Below, piece by piece: positions 45,591 through 58,397 of a stretch of 64,000 nt of DNA (its first letter is position 1; every line of letters starts with the position of its first letter). A model generated the notes under the pieces. It saw only the letters and a program-made list of their open reading frames with translations, ran no database searches and was not told where the DNA came from. The position numbers and the translations under genes are program-made. The stretch is from Gymnothorax reevesii (lineage: Eukaryota > Chordata > Actinopteri > Anguilliformes > Muraenidae): positions 89,481,620 to 89,545,619 of the forward strand of contig CM056583.1 in NCBI GenBank assembly GCA_029721435.1, in the 5' to 3' direction.

Positions 45591-46689
45591 AAAAGTAAAA
45601 TAATTGAGAACTACCCAGGACTAATTGCTGTCATAAAGGGACGTGTCTTTGCCACCCCCCCCCCACTGGCTACGCCACTGTTTCAGCCCCTGCTTGACTT
45701 GTACATTGAATATACATAGCAATACTTTAAGCAGTTAGGAAGCCCAAATCCAGACAACTGTGATGCAAAATAGCCGTCCGCCGGTTCCACCGTCCGAGCT
45801 TTGGATTTGAACAAAGTTCTCTGGGAATCGTCCAAAGTACATAAATCTTCAGATAAATGTTGATAATGATGTGAACTACCACTTTAAAGAATTTCTTAAA
45901 ACCTATAACATTTTCAGGAGGTAAAGGCAGACTTTAACAACCCAGAACTTCGTGGTGAAGGACAGTTTTTGACTTCTCATCGCACGGAAGAAATTTGAGA
46001 ACAAGTCATCCCAGGGACATGAGCTCTGCATCATCAACAATAACAGGGTTTGGCATCTCCGATCCCACCCAAATCTGATCAAAGCTAAAGGTGGCCCAGC
46101 AAAATATTATAGTGAGTGACTTTTTTCATTTTTTTTTTTTTTTGGATGGGCAGTGTATTTTCACAGACTATTTGTTGACTAAGAACTTCAAATTATTCCC
46201 CATACACACAGCCGTATGGGCTTACATTGATATGTATAGAAGAGTATATCGCACTCCCACAGTTTCATGTATGGGTTTGTAAAAGGTGGAAAGTGGAAGC
46301 GTTTCAATTGTTTCATGGCTGAGTGGAATGTGGGTTGGAAGTATACTGCCCACCGAACGAGTAGGTGAACCACATACCTGAGTGTACAACCGTCTGACGT
46401 AAGCTTTCTGTCAGAGGGTTAACATTAAACCTACTCGGAATGGTTTTGGAAAAAATAATTCAATGCAACCAGAGTAAACATTCATTTAAGTCCTCACAAA
46501 TGAGAGAGGTTTTTATCTTTAAATGAAAAAAAAAACCCCACTTCTCTCTGTTGTTTACAAATACATTAATACAATCCAATCCTCCTGAGCTACTGATGCT
46601 ATTTAGTGTGAAGTGGATGAAGTAGAGCAGGATGCAGCACTAGAGAGAATTTATCCAGAAAAGCAGAGGGAATAATTATTTTATGAAAT
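45591..46689. other. Intergenic, nothing recognised
   Basis: C run near 45655-45664 and T run at 46129-46144. No gene. Confidence 0.45.
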
Positions 46690-46925
46690 GGTATTCTGTG
46701 TGTGTGTACGTGTGGTGTTTCTTTGTGTATGCGTGCGCACATGTGATTGTGTTAGCTGTGCAGTATTTGTGTGTGTCTGAGTGTGTTCATGAATAACATG
46801 TATATGTGCAGTACATGTGAGTGAGTATGCATGTATGTGTAAGTGCTTGTGTGTGGAAGTATAGAGTGTGTACATGCATACTGTATGTGTTTGCACATGT
46901 ACTGTGTGCAGGTACACGCGAGCAG
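46690..46925. repeat. GT-rich diverged simple sequence
   Basis: Degenerate TGTGTGTAC/GTGTATGTG sequence. Confidence 0.75.
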
Positions 46926-47660
46926 CATATATATATATCTTAGTGAGTTAAAAGATACACTTTTTAAATGTCCAACTTATATTCTGTATCAATGTAAACA
47001 ACATCTGTTTGCATGTATGTTTTCAGCAGCTCTTTCAGCTTCTTTTGACACCAGTCTCTTAATACCAGTGTTGGGGAACAATTTTAGGAGTTCAGTGAAA
47101 TTTCACTTGTGCCAATTGATCAGGCTCTGATACAAAGCAAACTAAACAGATTCCCTCTGTGAAGTTTCAAGTCAACATTAAACATTTATGGAACGTTAGG
47201 AAACTGACGCCGAAAACTCCGCAGCACATTTGTAACGTGCCATGTCCTGTGATATTCAGTGACCAAGCAGGCCCTTTGCCTGGGGGTAAACTGGATGCAC
47301 CGTGCTTGGCAGTGCCAGGTCATTAAGACCAATGCACAGGCAAGATACATATGTTGTATCATATATCATATGTACATATATTAAGTTCAAATGGGTTCTG
47401 TCAAACCCATTATGACATGCGTGTCAATTTCATATCCAGCCCTGGTCAGTTGGCATAAGTCAGATTTCACTTGAGTCCCTTAATTGTCCTCTGTGCCATC
47501 AGGCCTGAACCCTGATGAGGTGTAACTGGTACCAATACCAGCGGAGAGATCTGAGGGAAAGTACAAAATATGTTGTATACATGTGTATTGCTTCACAATC
47601 ACAACCTGACCCGTTACGAAGTGTATCGTTTTTTTTTACTCACTCCATATATATATATAT
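46926..47660. other. Intergenic, nothing recognised
   Basis: TA-rich spots near 46927 and 47650. No gene. Confidence 0.45.
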
Positions 47661-48269
47661 TCAACCCCAATTCTGAAACAGTTGGGAAAAATTGTAAATT
47701 ATGAATAAAATCAAAATGTAATGACTTTCAAATCACACCAGCCAGTATTTTATTCACAGCAGAACAGAGATAACATAGCAAATGTTGAAACAGAGAAATT
47801 TTACAATTTTATCCACAAAATGAGCTAAAAAAAAATTTTTTTTTAAAAAGAATTTGGGACAGGGGCCTGTTTACCATGGTGTAGCTTCCCCTCTTCTTTT
47901 TAACACAGAGTGGAGGCGTCTGGGCATTGGGGAGACAAGTTTCTAGAGTTTAGCCATTGGAATTTGATCCTGCTGGATAGTTTTGGGTCTCCTTTGATGG
48001 ACTTTTAGTTTAAATATTCGCCAAATGTTCTCAATCAGTGAAAGATCAGGACTGCAGGCAGGCCAGTTCAGCACACGGACTCTTCTACTTCGAAGCCATG
48101 TTGTTGTAATAGCTGCAGTATGGGGTTTAACATTGTCCCGCTGAAATACACAAGGCCTTCCCTGGAATAGATGTTGTCTGGAGGGGAGCATATGTTGCTC
48201 TAAAACCTTTATACACCTTTCAGCATTCATGGTGCTTTTGAACAGAATGCTGATAACAGGAGGGGTGGT

Positions 48270-49940
48270 TACATTACATTACAGGTACTTAGCAGACGCT
48301 CTTATCCAGAGCGACGTACAAAAGTGCATAAGAACAGTACAAAAGTGCAGACCTCCTAGGAGACAAGTAAAAGTGCTAACAGTAAGTGACAGAACACGTT
48401 CCATTGTTACAGATCTAGACTATTAACAAAAAGGCAAGGTCAAAGGCAAGTGAACAAAAATGGCAACAAGGCAGAGGCAAGTGCAACAAAGAGCAATAAA
48501 ATAAGTGCAATAGATCAAGTGCAACAAAGGGGCAGGTAAATCAAGTAAACTGACAAGAGTGCAACAAAATGAAGGGAAACCAAATCAAGTGATACAGTCA
48601 GGAAGTAAACAGAATAAAGTGCAACAAATCAAAAGGATGTCGGGACAGGAATCAAGGCAGTGGAGTAGGGGAGAGGTGGAGCCTGAAGAGGTGGGTTTTC
48701 AGGCGGCGCTTGAAGATGCTCAAGGATTCTGCCGTTCTGACCTCGATAGGTAGATCATTCCACCAACGAGGTGCCAGGACAGACAGCAGCCTTGAGCGGG
48801 AAGGGGAGGAGCGGAGAGGGGGAGGAGCCAGGCGACCGGAAGTGGCAGAGCGGAGTGCTCTGGCAGGTGTGTAGGACCTGAACAGTCTCTGGATGTAGGC
48901 TGGAGCAGTCTTGTTGACTCCCTGATAGGCTAGCACCAAAGTCTTGAATTTGATGCGAGCAGCAACAGGGAGCCAGTGGAGCTTTGTGAGCAGGGGGGTG
49001 ACGTGGGAGTGTCTTGGGAGGTTGTGGACCAGACGAGCTGCAGCGTTCTGGATGAGCTGCAGGGGTCTGATGGCAGATGCTGGGAGGCCGGCGAGGAGTG
49101 CGTTGCAGTAGTCCAGGCGGGAGAGGATCAGCGCTTGGACTAGGAGCTGCGTTGAGTAGCTGGTGAGGAAGGGCCGGATTCTACGGATGTTGAAGAGGAA
49201 GAACCTGCAGGTCCGGGTCACTGCAGCGATGTTCACAGCAGAGGAGAGCCTGTCGTCAAACAGGACCCCAAGGTTCTTCACACTCCGCGAGGGGGAGATG
49301 GTGGTATCCCCCAGATTGATGGTCAGATCCAGGAGAGGGGAGGATGGAGCAGGGATGTAGATCATCTCCGTCTTCGTTGGGTTGAGCTTCAGGTGATGGT
49401 TGTCCATCCAGCTCCGGATGTCTTGTAGGCAGGCGGAGATGCGGGCGGAGACCTGGGCATCAGGGGGAAAAGAGAGAAAAAGTTGAGTGTCATCAGCATA
49501 AAAGTGATATGATAAACCATGAGCAGAAATGACAGGACCGAGAGACTGGAGATAAAGAGAAAAGAGGAGTGGACCAAGAACTGAGCCTTGGGGGACGCCT
49601 GTGGTAAGTGAGCGGGGTGTTGATACTTCACCAGCCCAGGCAACCTGGTAGGAGCGACCGGAGAGGTACGATTTCAACCAGATGAGGGCTGTACCACGGA
49701 TCCCCAGTGCAGACAGGGAAGAGAGGAGGATGGAGTGGTCGACAGTGTCGAATGCGGCAGAGAGGTCGAGGAGGATCAGGATGGACGAGAGGGAGGCGGC
49801 GCGTGCAGTGTGAAGCGCCTCACTGACAGAGACAAGTGCGGTCTCCGTGGAGTGGGCAGCTCTGAATCCCGACTGGTGGGGGTCCAGGAGGTTGTTATCT
49901 GCAAGAAAAGAGGAGAGTTGGTTAGCAACAGCACGTTCAA
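48270..49940 (-). mobile_element. 5'-truncated L2-type LINE with 7-bp target duplication
   Basis: The 3' end (48270-48310) is the well-known fish L2/SINE tail, in reverse GATAAGAGCGTCTGCTAAGT followed by TGTAATGTAATGTAA. Identical gggtggt at 48263-48269 and 49941-49947 flank it. The length is 1671 bp. It holds an unbroken RT frame and lacks the endonuclease. The single long frame and clean target duplication point to a fairly recent insertion, younger than the Tc1 element it entered. Confidence 0.9.
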
Positions 49941-50055
49941 GGGTGGTCTTTCTCCTCTTTAGCCCGGAGCACACAATGCCCATGATTTCCAACAAGAATG
50001 TCAAATTTGGACTTGTCTGACCCCAGGACACTTTACCACTTTGCTCAAAGAACAT
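48652..50055 (-). CDS. Chimeric open frame: Tc1 transposase fragment fused to L2 reverse transcriptase, 467 aa
   Basis: Residues 1 to about 38 (50055-49941) are translated from the Tc1 transposase middle region ([23 protein letters not shown]). From about residue 39 the frame enters the L2 insertion. L2 RT motifs follow: [33 protein letters not shown] (motif A), [27 protein letters not shown] (YADD), [16 protein letters not shown], and a C-terminal [13 protein letters not shown] and WWNDLP region ending LHLSPTPLP. The RT core looks complete and uninterrupted. There is no endonuclease, so this copy cannot retrotranspose alone. Expression is unknown, and the fusion is most simply a by-product of insertion in frame. 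Confidence 0.8.
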   Translation of the reverse strand: MFFEQSGKVSWGQTSPNLTFLLEIMGIVCSGLKRRKTTLERAVANQLSSFLADNNLLDPHQSGFRAAHSTETALVSVSEALHTARAASLSSILILLDLSAAFDTVDHSILLSSLSALGIRGTALIWLKSYLSGRSYQVAWAGEVSTPRSLTTGVPQGSVLGPLLFSLYLQSLGPVISAHGLSYHFYADDTQLFLSFPPDAQVSARISACLQDIRSWMDNHHLKLNPTKTEMIYIPAPSSPLLDLTINLGDTTISPSRSVKNLGVLFDDRLSSAVNIAAVTRTCRFFLFNIRRIRPFLTSYSTQLLVQALILSRLDYCNALLAGLPASAIRPLQLIQNAAARLVHNLPRHSHVTPLLTKLHWLPVAARIKFKTLVLAYQGVNKTAPAYIQRLFRSYTPARALRSATSGRLAPPPLRSSPSRSRLLSVLAPRWWNDLPIEVRTAESLSIFKRRLKTHLFRLHLSPTPLP

Positions 50056-50870
50056 GGCTCACAGAACATGGCTGCGTTTCTAGATCATGCACAACAATGG
50101 CTTCCTTTTTGCATGATAAAGTTTTAGGTGGCATCTGTGTATGGCACGGCGGACTGTGTTTACAGATAGTAGTTTCTTGAAGTATTCCTGGGCCCATTTA
50201 GTAATGTTAATGACAGAATCATGCCGGTGAGTGATGCAGTGGAGTCTGAGAGCCTGAGGATCACGGGCATCCAGTGCAGGTCTTCGGCCTTGTCCCTTAC
50301 ACACAGAGATTTTTCCAGTTTCTCTGAATCTTTTAATGATTTTATGCACCATCGATGAGGAGACCTTCAAATCCTTTGCAATTTGACGTTGAGGAACATT
50401 GTTTTTAAAGTATTCCACAATTTTTTTTATGCAAGCCTTCACAGGTTGGAGAGCCTCTGGCCATCTTTACTTCTGAGAGACTCAGCCTCTCTAAAACATC
50501 CCTTTTACAGCCAATCGTGTTACAAACCTGATGCCAGTTAACTTAATTACTTGCTAAATGTTCTTGCAGCTCATTCTCTTATATATTAATAGCTTTTTCA
50601 GCCCTTTTTTGCCTGTGTCTCAACTTTTTTGAGACCTATTGCTGCCAGCAAATTTGCAATAAGCTCATTTTGTGGATAAAAATGTAAAATGTCTTGGATA
50701 ACATTTCAAATTGAAACTATGTTCTATTGTGAATAACGTATTGGCTAATGCGATCTGAAAGTCATTGCATTTTGATGTTATTCACAATTTACACTTCTTC
50801 CCAACTATTTTGGAATTGGAGTTGTATATATATTTGCATATGCATGTGTAGTATGTGAATATGTATTGAC

Positions 50871-51450
50871 CAGTGGCGGCAGGTGAACTGGCGATAGGGG
50901 AGGCTCAAAACAATCCCTTAGAATTATTGATTGGTCACGACCTGTTTTCAGTCATTCATTTAAATTACCATTACAGAAACTCTGAAAACTCTCAACTTTA
51001 TCAGGTGCAGCCAGTTTTAATTTATAATGCATACCTGTCAACTCTCTTGCATTCAGTGTGAGTTTAAGTGGCATATTTACATTCTTCTGCTGTAGTCAGC
51101 AATTATTCAATCAACGCATATGTAAGAGATTCCCGCGCAGAATTTAAATCCTTGTGCACAGAGGGGTTGGAAGCAATATAATTGCATAAAGATGTTTCAA
51201 AAGATCTTATTTTATTTCACCGATCATGAAACACATGCATTGCTTCCAATCCCTGAATAAAAAAAAAAGCGTGAGAAGTCTGGAGTCGTAATCGGTATGT
51301 GTTATAAATGAGAACTGGCCACATCTGATAATGTTATCAGAGTTTCTGTAATGGTAATTTAAATGAATGATTGAAAACAGGTCGTGACCAATCATTTATT
51401 TTAAGGGATTGTTTGAGGCTCCCCTATCGCCAGTTCACCAGCCGCCACTG
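50871..51450. mobile_element. hAT-type MITE, 580 bp, with 8-bp target duplication (one mismatch)
   Basis: The ends CAGTGGCGGCAGGTGAACTG and, reversed, CAGTGGCGGCTGGTGAACTG are inverted. Arms extend about 140 bp (50871-51010 and 51315-51450). The flanks are gtattgac (50863-50870) and gtactgac (51451-51458), an 8-bp duplication differing at one base. No transposase. Fragments of the same family occur at 4345-6130 and about 44840-45020. Confidence 0.88.
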
Positions 51451-51558
51451 GTACTGACGTACAGTGTACGTGTGCATGTGTAGTATGTGTGCGTGTTAGT
51501 GTGTGTGCATGCACAGTGTTTGTGTGAGTAAATGTCCTCTGTGAGTGTGAATGGAAGA

Positions 51559-51594
<36 letters not shown>

Positions 51595-53155
51595 ACAGGA
51601 TATGGGCAGTTTCACAGTCTTGAGCATATTTCACACCCAAGTGTTCTGTTGATTTTGTTAAATTGTGGTGCGCTTCGCATGAATGTATGGGTTCCGACAG
51701 CATCATGTATTCTTGGAGGAAGTAAAATACGAAAATGGATTGAAAACATCTGCTCTGAGCATGGAATTATGCTATTTTAACCTGTTAATGTATAATACCA
51801 CTGTCTCATTTTAGTTTTAAGGTCAAGGTAGGTCCATTATTGCTGTCAAATTAATAAAAGAACATACATTTTTTAACAATAGTTACATGCTCTCCGGTGA
51901 TTTAGAAGCCTGATTAATTGACCTTGCGGTTGTAGCGCTAAAAACGCGCACCATAAGACAGCACGAGTTTTCCATCTATAAAAATGTCCTTTCTGACACA
52001 AAACTTCACACCATGAGTACCAATGTGATTAAATAGCATGGATTTAAATACCACAAACTCTTCATATTGTGTCTTTTACCTTAATAAAAAATGTATCGAA
52101 ACAAACGTACGAATATTACAAAATAAATGACCAGAGCAAAATCAAATGTCCTCACCCTATTTTGAGTCAAATCTCCTCCTTTCTGACTCTAAAGCCCCGC
52201 TCGCGTTCTGCTTCACCTACTCCTGCTCTCACCTGCACCTTTTTTTTTAGCCAATGACTGTAGTCTGTGCAGATCATAGACTGAAAAAAAGATGGACAAA
52301 GCAACCGTTATTTCACCCATTGGTTTCAGCATACTGTTTAGGAAGCCTCAATTTTGGAAATTTGAATAGCGTCATTTTGAATCTGGATGTGATTCCTATT
52401 GGACGAGAGTGTGAATTGAAGTTAGAGGGAGGAGCGAGGGGTGGATCTACGTGCGGATCTGACCGTATCAGACGAGGACCAGAGGATAGCCACGCCCCTA
52501 AAGCATATTCTGGCTTTATCCTTTATTCTAGTCTATTTGAGACCATCGTTTACAAAAATTAACATCATGACATATCGAAGGAGACTTGAAACTTGCAATA
52601 GACACCATAAAGTAATGAGGAAAATCGTTACTGAAATACTAAATCGGGTGGGAAAGCAGAGTCATTTTCTCATTGACTTCCATAGCACTGAACCACTTTC
52701 TGCAACCACCGACATCGCCAGCTGCTGGCCATTAAATAAAATGCAGTTTTTAGAGACTTCCGCACAGGTCTTAGTTTTCAGACCCGGTTGCTGCATCCAT
52801 CTTTTTATACAGTCTGTGATGCATACACAGTATACCCGTTCTCCCAACTTCTAGTCACCAGGCCTTAGTGTAGCTGAGGAGTGTTCAGTGTTGTATACGG
52901 ATTCTTGTCCTCTGCAAGAATTCCTGTCCGCGTTAGACAGTGTGAGTCATATTTGCTGATTGTACCTGTGTATTATTCTCCTGTGTGGAATCCTGCTTCA
53001 CTGAAGGTAAGCAACAGGCATTAAAATCCCTGTTTCTGCTTTCCATCTGAATCCTCAACTTTCATGATTGCTCCGGTGCACAACCACCAGTGCACCGGTC
53101 TTCACACTGACACATCAGCGAAAAAAAATAAAAAAATAAATAATAATAATAATAA
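51451..53155. other. Intergenic; GT microsatellite then nothing recognised
   Basis: (GT)n of about 16 units at 51561-51592. The rest, to a TAA-type run near 53128-53155, shows no gene. Confidence 0.5.
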
Positions 53156-53830
53156 TCTTTATTGCAGACTCGTAGTCCATATAAGACAGAAATGCTATTA
53201 AATGCATACTATGCTATTTACAAATGGATATACAAATTACTTAGGCACGAAGCATTGATGCAAGAGACACTATTAATACAGTAATAGGTTCCAGTGGTTT
53301 CTCATGAGACGAGTAAAAACCATATCATTGTTTTTAGCATACTCTTCACAGAGTGACAGTGAATGTTTCAGAGCTGCAGGAGACGGTGCAATCAAACACA
53401 TCATCAGCAAAGCTCAGGTTATTTAATGACAGATTTCCACTTTTGCTCCCGTAATTAGCCTCATTCAGTTTGACTGTCAGCTCATCAGTATACAAGTTCT
53501 ACAGAAAATGGGACATAACCCCACCCCAGCGAACTCCATTTGTGGCACGAAATGTTCCAGAGGTAATACCACCCCACTGCACACAAAAGCGCTGTTTATC
53601 ATACCAATTAGCAAGTAGTTGAACAATATATTTAGATACACCTCTTTTTAACAGTTTGTCAAATAACAAGGAGTGGTTCACATGGTCAAATGCTTTGCGA
53701 GCATCTAAAAAACATACAAACACAGGACTACCATTGGTCATATACATATTCACAGTTTCCTTAAAAAAAAAACAAACGCATGTCAGTGGAATGCTACCTC
53801 TTAAATCCAAACTGATTGTCAGCACAGATA
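53156..53830 (-). mobile_element. Remnant of a non-LTR retrotransposon RT domain
   Basis: The minus strand shows FVCFLDARKAFDHVNHSLLF (motif A), then LLKRGVSKYIVQLLANWY, FCVQWGGITSGTF, and TNGVRWGGVMSHFL where GVRQGGILSP is usual. In another frame it shows LYTDELTVKLNEANYGSKSG and LSFADDVFD, with the FADD box at about 53400-53411. The jockey/Rex-like order is clear. Frameshifts and lost catalytic-context residues make it dead. 5' and 3' limits are uncertain. Confidence 0.75.
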
Positions 53831-56346
53831 AAATTACTACACCCAGCTAAAAGAAAGAATGGCATTAATTGATTCATACCACAGTATTACCTTACATGCA
53901 GCAGGTCTCGTCACCCCTTTTCCCTGGGCCTTTAAAGTGTTGAGCATTACCTTATCAGAAAATAAACTGTCTAAAAGCAATTTCAATTTTGTGCGCGTGA
54001 GGCAAACGCAGCATCAGGACTGTGAAATTACACATGTGCATGTGTGATTTCCTTTTACGACCATCACTCTACAAAAAAAGAAAGCTTGGTACAATGCGTG
54101 CAGAAACCAAAGTAATGATTCATTTTTAAGTGACAAAATGCATTTCGCTTGACTTTGTTTTGAATCTTGAATCTCCATCACGTGCCCTTGTGAAACCATA
54201 TCACAGAAATGAAATGCCCTGAAGCTGAGAAATGAAGACTTTCTTGTTTTTTTTTAAATGATGTTCTCCCTTACATGCATCAGTTGGCCGGGGCAGCTCT
54301 GGGCAGTGCTGTTCCTCAGAATTACCGATGCTGCGTCCAACACTCGTGACAGCTGGAAACCTTTGCTCTGTCACCAAGGAGATATTGACTTAGAGGCTGC
54401 ATTAAAGCCCGAGGTGACGTTTCTCCCAAAGAGCAGAGGCACAGAGGATGCAGGGAGCGGAGACTCATGGCCAAGGAAATGCATCACAAGGAGCACATCA
54501 AAATTACACTGTGTACAGGGGTGAATGGAGAATTAAGAAGCAGACGTCATCTCTCAGGCAGCGGTGTCAAAGAGTCAGAGATGATTTTTCTTTTTTGGCA
54601 AAAAAAAAAAAAAATAGTATTCTTGTCTTGTTTTTTAATTATGTTTTTTGCACTTTCCTGCTGTTCAGCGAGAGAGCATGGCCCTGAGGCAGGTATAGAA
54701 TGGGTGACAAAAAGGCTGACATACTCCTTCCCGTTGTAGGTGAGGGGATGATGAACCAAAACTGTTATGGCCTGCTAAAAATCAGTCAATCCCATAGTAA
54801 TCATATTTTTATTTATAACTTAAAAGGGGAAAGTGTGGCAGTCAACATGCATTATGTCTTTTGGTTAAAGTTATTACGCCGCCCCACCCGAAGGGTCAGG
54901 GCAAGGGGTAGTGTTTTTGGTTCAGTTTGTTTCTGTGTTTGTTCGTGCGTTTGTTTCTGTGTTTGGTTGTTAACACTGTAGCGGGAAAACTAATTGCCAG
55001 ATTCACCACAAATTGGGTGGAGGGATTCGCCACTGACCCAGAATAGATCCCTATAGAATTTAGTACAAGTAGGTGACCGTATGTATGAGGGGCGGGGTTT
55101 GGTTGTGCTTGACACCACTTGTTCAGGTTTGATATACAGTTTAAATAATGAACGCAATAAGGTATCAGAATCTGTTCCGCGTATTTAGTAATGTTCATTT
55201 GTGTTCTTGTTTGCGTATTCATTATTTTTCATGTTCTGATGTTTTAGCAGTTTCAAACGAGTGTCATCTTTTTCCTGCATCTGTCATTTGCCCCTTGTTT
55301 TGTGTGTTTACTTCTGTGTTTTACCCTCCATTGTTTGACTGTTCCCCCATTTATACCCACACCTCCCTGTACACGTCTGACCCTCCCACACCTGTACCCC
55401 ATGTGATTAGGCCATTCTTCCCATTATATTCCACCAGTTCGAACAGTTCAAACATGAGTTTTTAAAAACTTTCATGAGTGTCTTACCTTTGGACGGTGTC
55501 TTGATTCCTGAGTTTACGACGAGTTTATGATTTTATTCCTGCTCCCTGTGCCTGTTTTGACGATCCCATGTTTGATTCCTGATTTCGCCTTTTGGTTTTT
55601 TTATTCTCTCTTCTCGATTTGGCTTTGGTTTAAAGACTTCCTTTTTTGATTATTCGACTGAAACATATGCGTAATTCTGGATTTATCCTTTTGTCCTGCA
55701 TCAGCCTGCCTGTTTCCGAATTGAATTGCCTGACAACAACCTTTAATAAAACCTGTTCACTGGATTTTAGAATAGAGTAGATTAGAAGTTTAACTGTCAT
55801 TGTAGCCAGTGCGATAAAATTTAAAAGCCACAACTGAAAACGGTGCAAATGGCAAACCCTCACGGATGAACCACTCATAAATAAGTAAAATAAGATAAGT
55901 TAGATAAAGTGAAATAAAAATAAGGCAAGATAAATTATTCTCAAGGAACAATGAAAAGGAGTTATTACGCAGTTTGACATATTCACGTTATTTCATTTAA
56001 GAGAATCCAAAGGTCTTATTGTCCTGGGAAAGAAGCTGTCTTTTGTTTGACTCTTCAGGCCCCCGTAGCGCCTCCTTGAGGGCAGTAAGGTGAGTGAGGT
56101 GTGGCCTGGATGTTCTTTATGATTTTTCTGGCCCTGGTGAGGCACTGGGAACGGGAGTCGTCTGCTGTGCACAGCAGGGAGCAGCTGATCACTTTCACTG
56201 CCATCGAAATCACTCCTCTGCAGAGCCTTCCCGTCTGTCACTGTACAGCTGGTGTACCAGTGTGATCCAGTATGCTAGTGCACTCTTGATCAAGGCCAGC
56301 TCTAGCCATTTTGGTGCCCTAGGCGAGATCGGGATTTGGCGCCCCC

Positions 56347-56348
<2 letters not shown>
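53831..56348. other. Intergenic, nothing recognised
   Basis: Poly-A at 54600-54614. AT-rich DNA without a supported gene. 54880-55060 looks like an old dispersed repeat. Confidence 0.45.

Positions 56349-56411
<63 letters not shown>
56349..56411. repeat. (AT)n microsatellite, about 31 units
   Basis: Uninterrupted AT repeat following a run of C. Tyr/Ile frames across it are artefacts. It could extrude as a cruciform. Confidence 0.95.
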
Positions 56412-56413
<2 letters not shown>

Positions 56414-56449
56414 CTCCAGCACAGCACAGGTGTTATGCAACTATTCACA

Positions 56450-57004
56450 TCCTAGTGAAGTCCATGGGCTCTAATTTCTCGGCGCAGTGCAGGGTGGCGC
56501 AGCATGGCACAGCCCACGCAGTGGTAATTTCGTCCAGTGCAGCCCGCGCAGTGGTAATTTTGCGCAGTGCAACGTCATGCGCAGCCACTTTAGCAATTTG
56601 GTAGACGGACGTGCACTGAATGGGTGTGGCGGCGTAGTAGGGGGAGGTGTCACACATTTATCATGATGCTGTGACGATTTTGTGGGAAAAGGTTGCGCCA
56701 AAAGTGCGCAGAGAGCTCGCCAGCTAAAAGCCGGTTTACTTTCTGTGCAGTGGTAATTTGGCTGACCGGCGCACAGTCTGCACTCGTCATCGAAACCTCA
56801 CAGGCAGGTTTCCAGAATGTCAGGCACATTTCAATGCAATAAATAATTACAGCAACCACTATGTAATGTACGTAACTATCTAAATCAGCACATACATTAT
56901 AGTATCTATATCGATTGTCCTGATGTCAGATCAAAGAGAGAGAGAGAGATGTACATGTGGGCGTGTGAGTGTGTGTGTAGGCTGTGTGGGTAGATATCCT
57001 TCAC
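56450..57004. other. Intergenic with short repeated GCGCAGTGGTAATTT motif
   Basis: CGCAGTGGTAATTT or a close variant occurs near 56517, 56549 and 56745, amid GTGCAG/GCGCAG-rich sequence. No gene. Confidence 0.5.
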
Positions 57005-57165
57005 CTGCTTTCACACCGGACATGAAACAAATTTTTCGCACAACTGATTACATTCAAAGTCAATGCAAGATGCGAATACACCTGTGTATTTGCGTCTTTG
57101 CATTGACTTTGAATGTAATCTGTCGTGCGAAAAATTTGTTTCGCGTCCAGTGTGCAAGCGGCTTA
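57005..57165. repeat. Compact fold-back element (near-perfect hairpin)
   Basis: The left arm (57005-57080: ACACCGGACATGAAACAAAT, then TTTTTCGCAC, then ATTACATTCAAAGTCAATGC) pairs with the right arm (about 57084-57160) with few mismatches. The loop is only a few bases, around CACCTG. The arms are about 75 bp. Typical of short fold-back MITEs. Confidence 0.88.
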
Positions 57166-58395
57166 ATACTATTATTGTCACTTCGGTTTTATCGTTTTTA
57201 GTGGGGGAAAGGAATACAGCCTGATTGCTATGATCTCGTACTGAGTTAAGATCACATATTGAAAATAAATGTGTAATGTATCTTGAATTGTTGTCCATGC
57301 ATGTTAATCCCAAAATTTCAAGCAGCAACAGGGTGTAATAATAGGAACACGCTATCCATCATTTCTCTTCCCAATTATGCAGGCAGAAGAAATAAATAAG
57401 CAACCGTCATATTTCATTCCAACTTCATAAGTTTGAATGATCTGACGTAGTTTTGAAATTCCATTCAAGTTTGCTAATGGTAATAATTTGCGAATGCCCT
57501 AGCTAGCCAGCTAACTCATATTCGTAATGCTTAATATGACGTAAGCGGTGCAGAAAACATGCCTGAAGCAGCAAAATAAAATGCAACATTAACGCATCAT
57601 GCAGATATAGGACAGAGGCTTCTATATTCAAAAATATTAAAGGTGAGGAGAGGAGCTCATTTGATTGGTGAAGATTTAACTCGGCTGTGTTAAACCCAGA
57701 CATGCCTTCTCTCCTCCCTCTTTGACACTAGTGCCAGCAGGAGGGACAGAGACGGGACAGTGGAGTACTTGCACTGGGCACCAAATTGCAAAATACAGCT
57801 GGATACACCCCGTTGGTGCGGCGCTCCCCCCATTTGCAGCGCCTGCGCCGCCCCAGGGCCTGGTCAACGAATTTAGAGCCCCTAAAGGCAGCTTCCTGAA
57901 CATGCATTGAGAAGGTGCTATGTTTCAACAATACAAAGCAGTGTAGTGCAATATAATGCAAAAATAGGATAGAATATAAATAGAGCATTAAAATTCCAGA
58001 GGAGGTTTAACTCATTTATAAAGTTAATATTAGTGAGAGAATTTTTTTTCTGCAAATATTTCCTGAATGCGTCTGGGCAGCGACAGAGCAGGTTAGGCTA
58101 CTATGTTCATATGGGAAAGAAAATGCCTTATAATACTGTGATCCGTGAACAACAATGCGATTGCAAATGCATTCCCCTATCGGTTAGTCTTAGCAACTGT
58201 TGAAAATCAGGCACAGAAAAACTGCGGGAGGAGGATTTGGTAATTCCTAAACAAAAACTCCTTTGCCTCATGGACAAAATTCCCCCTAGTCAGAAACCAT
58301 TAAAATAATTCCTCCTTGTAAAAATTAATTCCATGGCTTTCACAAACGTCCGTCTTTAAGAAGTTACAGACCACTGGCTGTCTGCGTGAACTAAA
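57166..58395. other. Intergenic, nothing recognised
   Basis: No gene. The segment at 57790-57890 is GC-rich and resembles the end of an old DNA transposon, unproven. Confidence 0.45.
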
Positions 58396-58397
58396 TA

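Larger units (their letters stand above)
47661..50824 (-). mobile_element. Tc1-like transposon interrupted by an L2 LINE
   Basis: The ends CAACCCCAATTCTGAAACAG (left) and, reversed, CAACTCCAATTCCAAAATAG (right) are inverted copies, with further similarity through GTAAATTATGAATAAAATC. The minus strand shows the transposase N-terminus at 50080-50442 (QRQIAKDLKVSSSMVHKIIK and KGQGRRP hook), a middle piece at 49948-50055, and the C-terminal part at 47943-48230 (VFQRDNVKPH, WPACSPDLSLIENIW). Compared with the element at 42864-44470, about 70 bp are missing near 48235. The L2 copy at 48270-49940 splits it. Inactive. Confidence 0.88.

Noticed and set aside
52254..52854. Two overlapping frames of about 100-137 codons
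   Set aside because: No recognisable domain, biased start codons, no splice signals in useful phase. Looks like chance.
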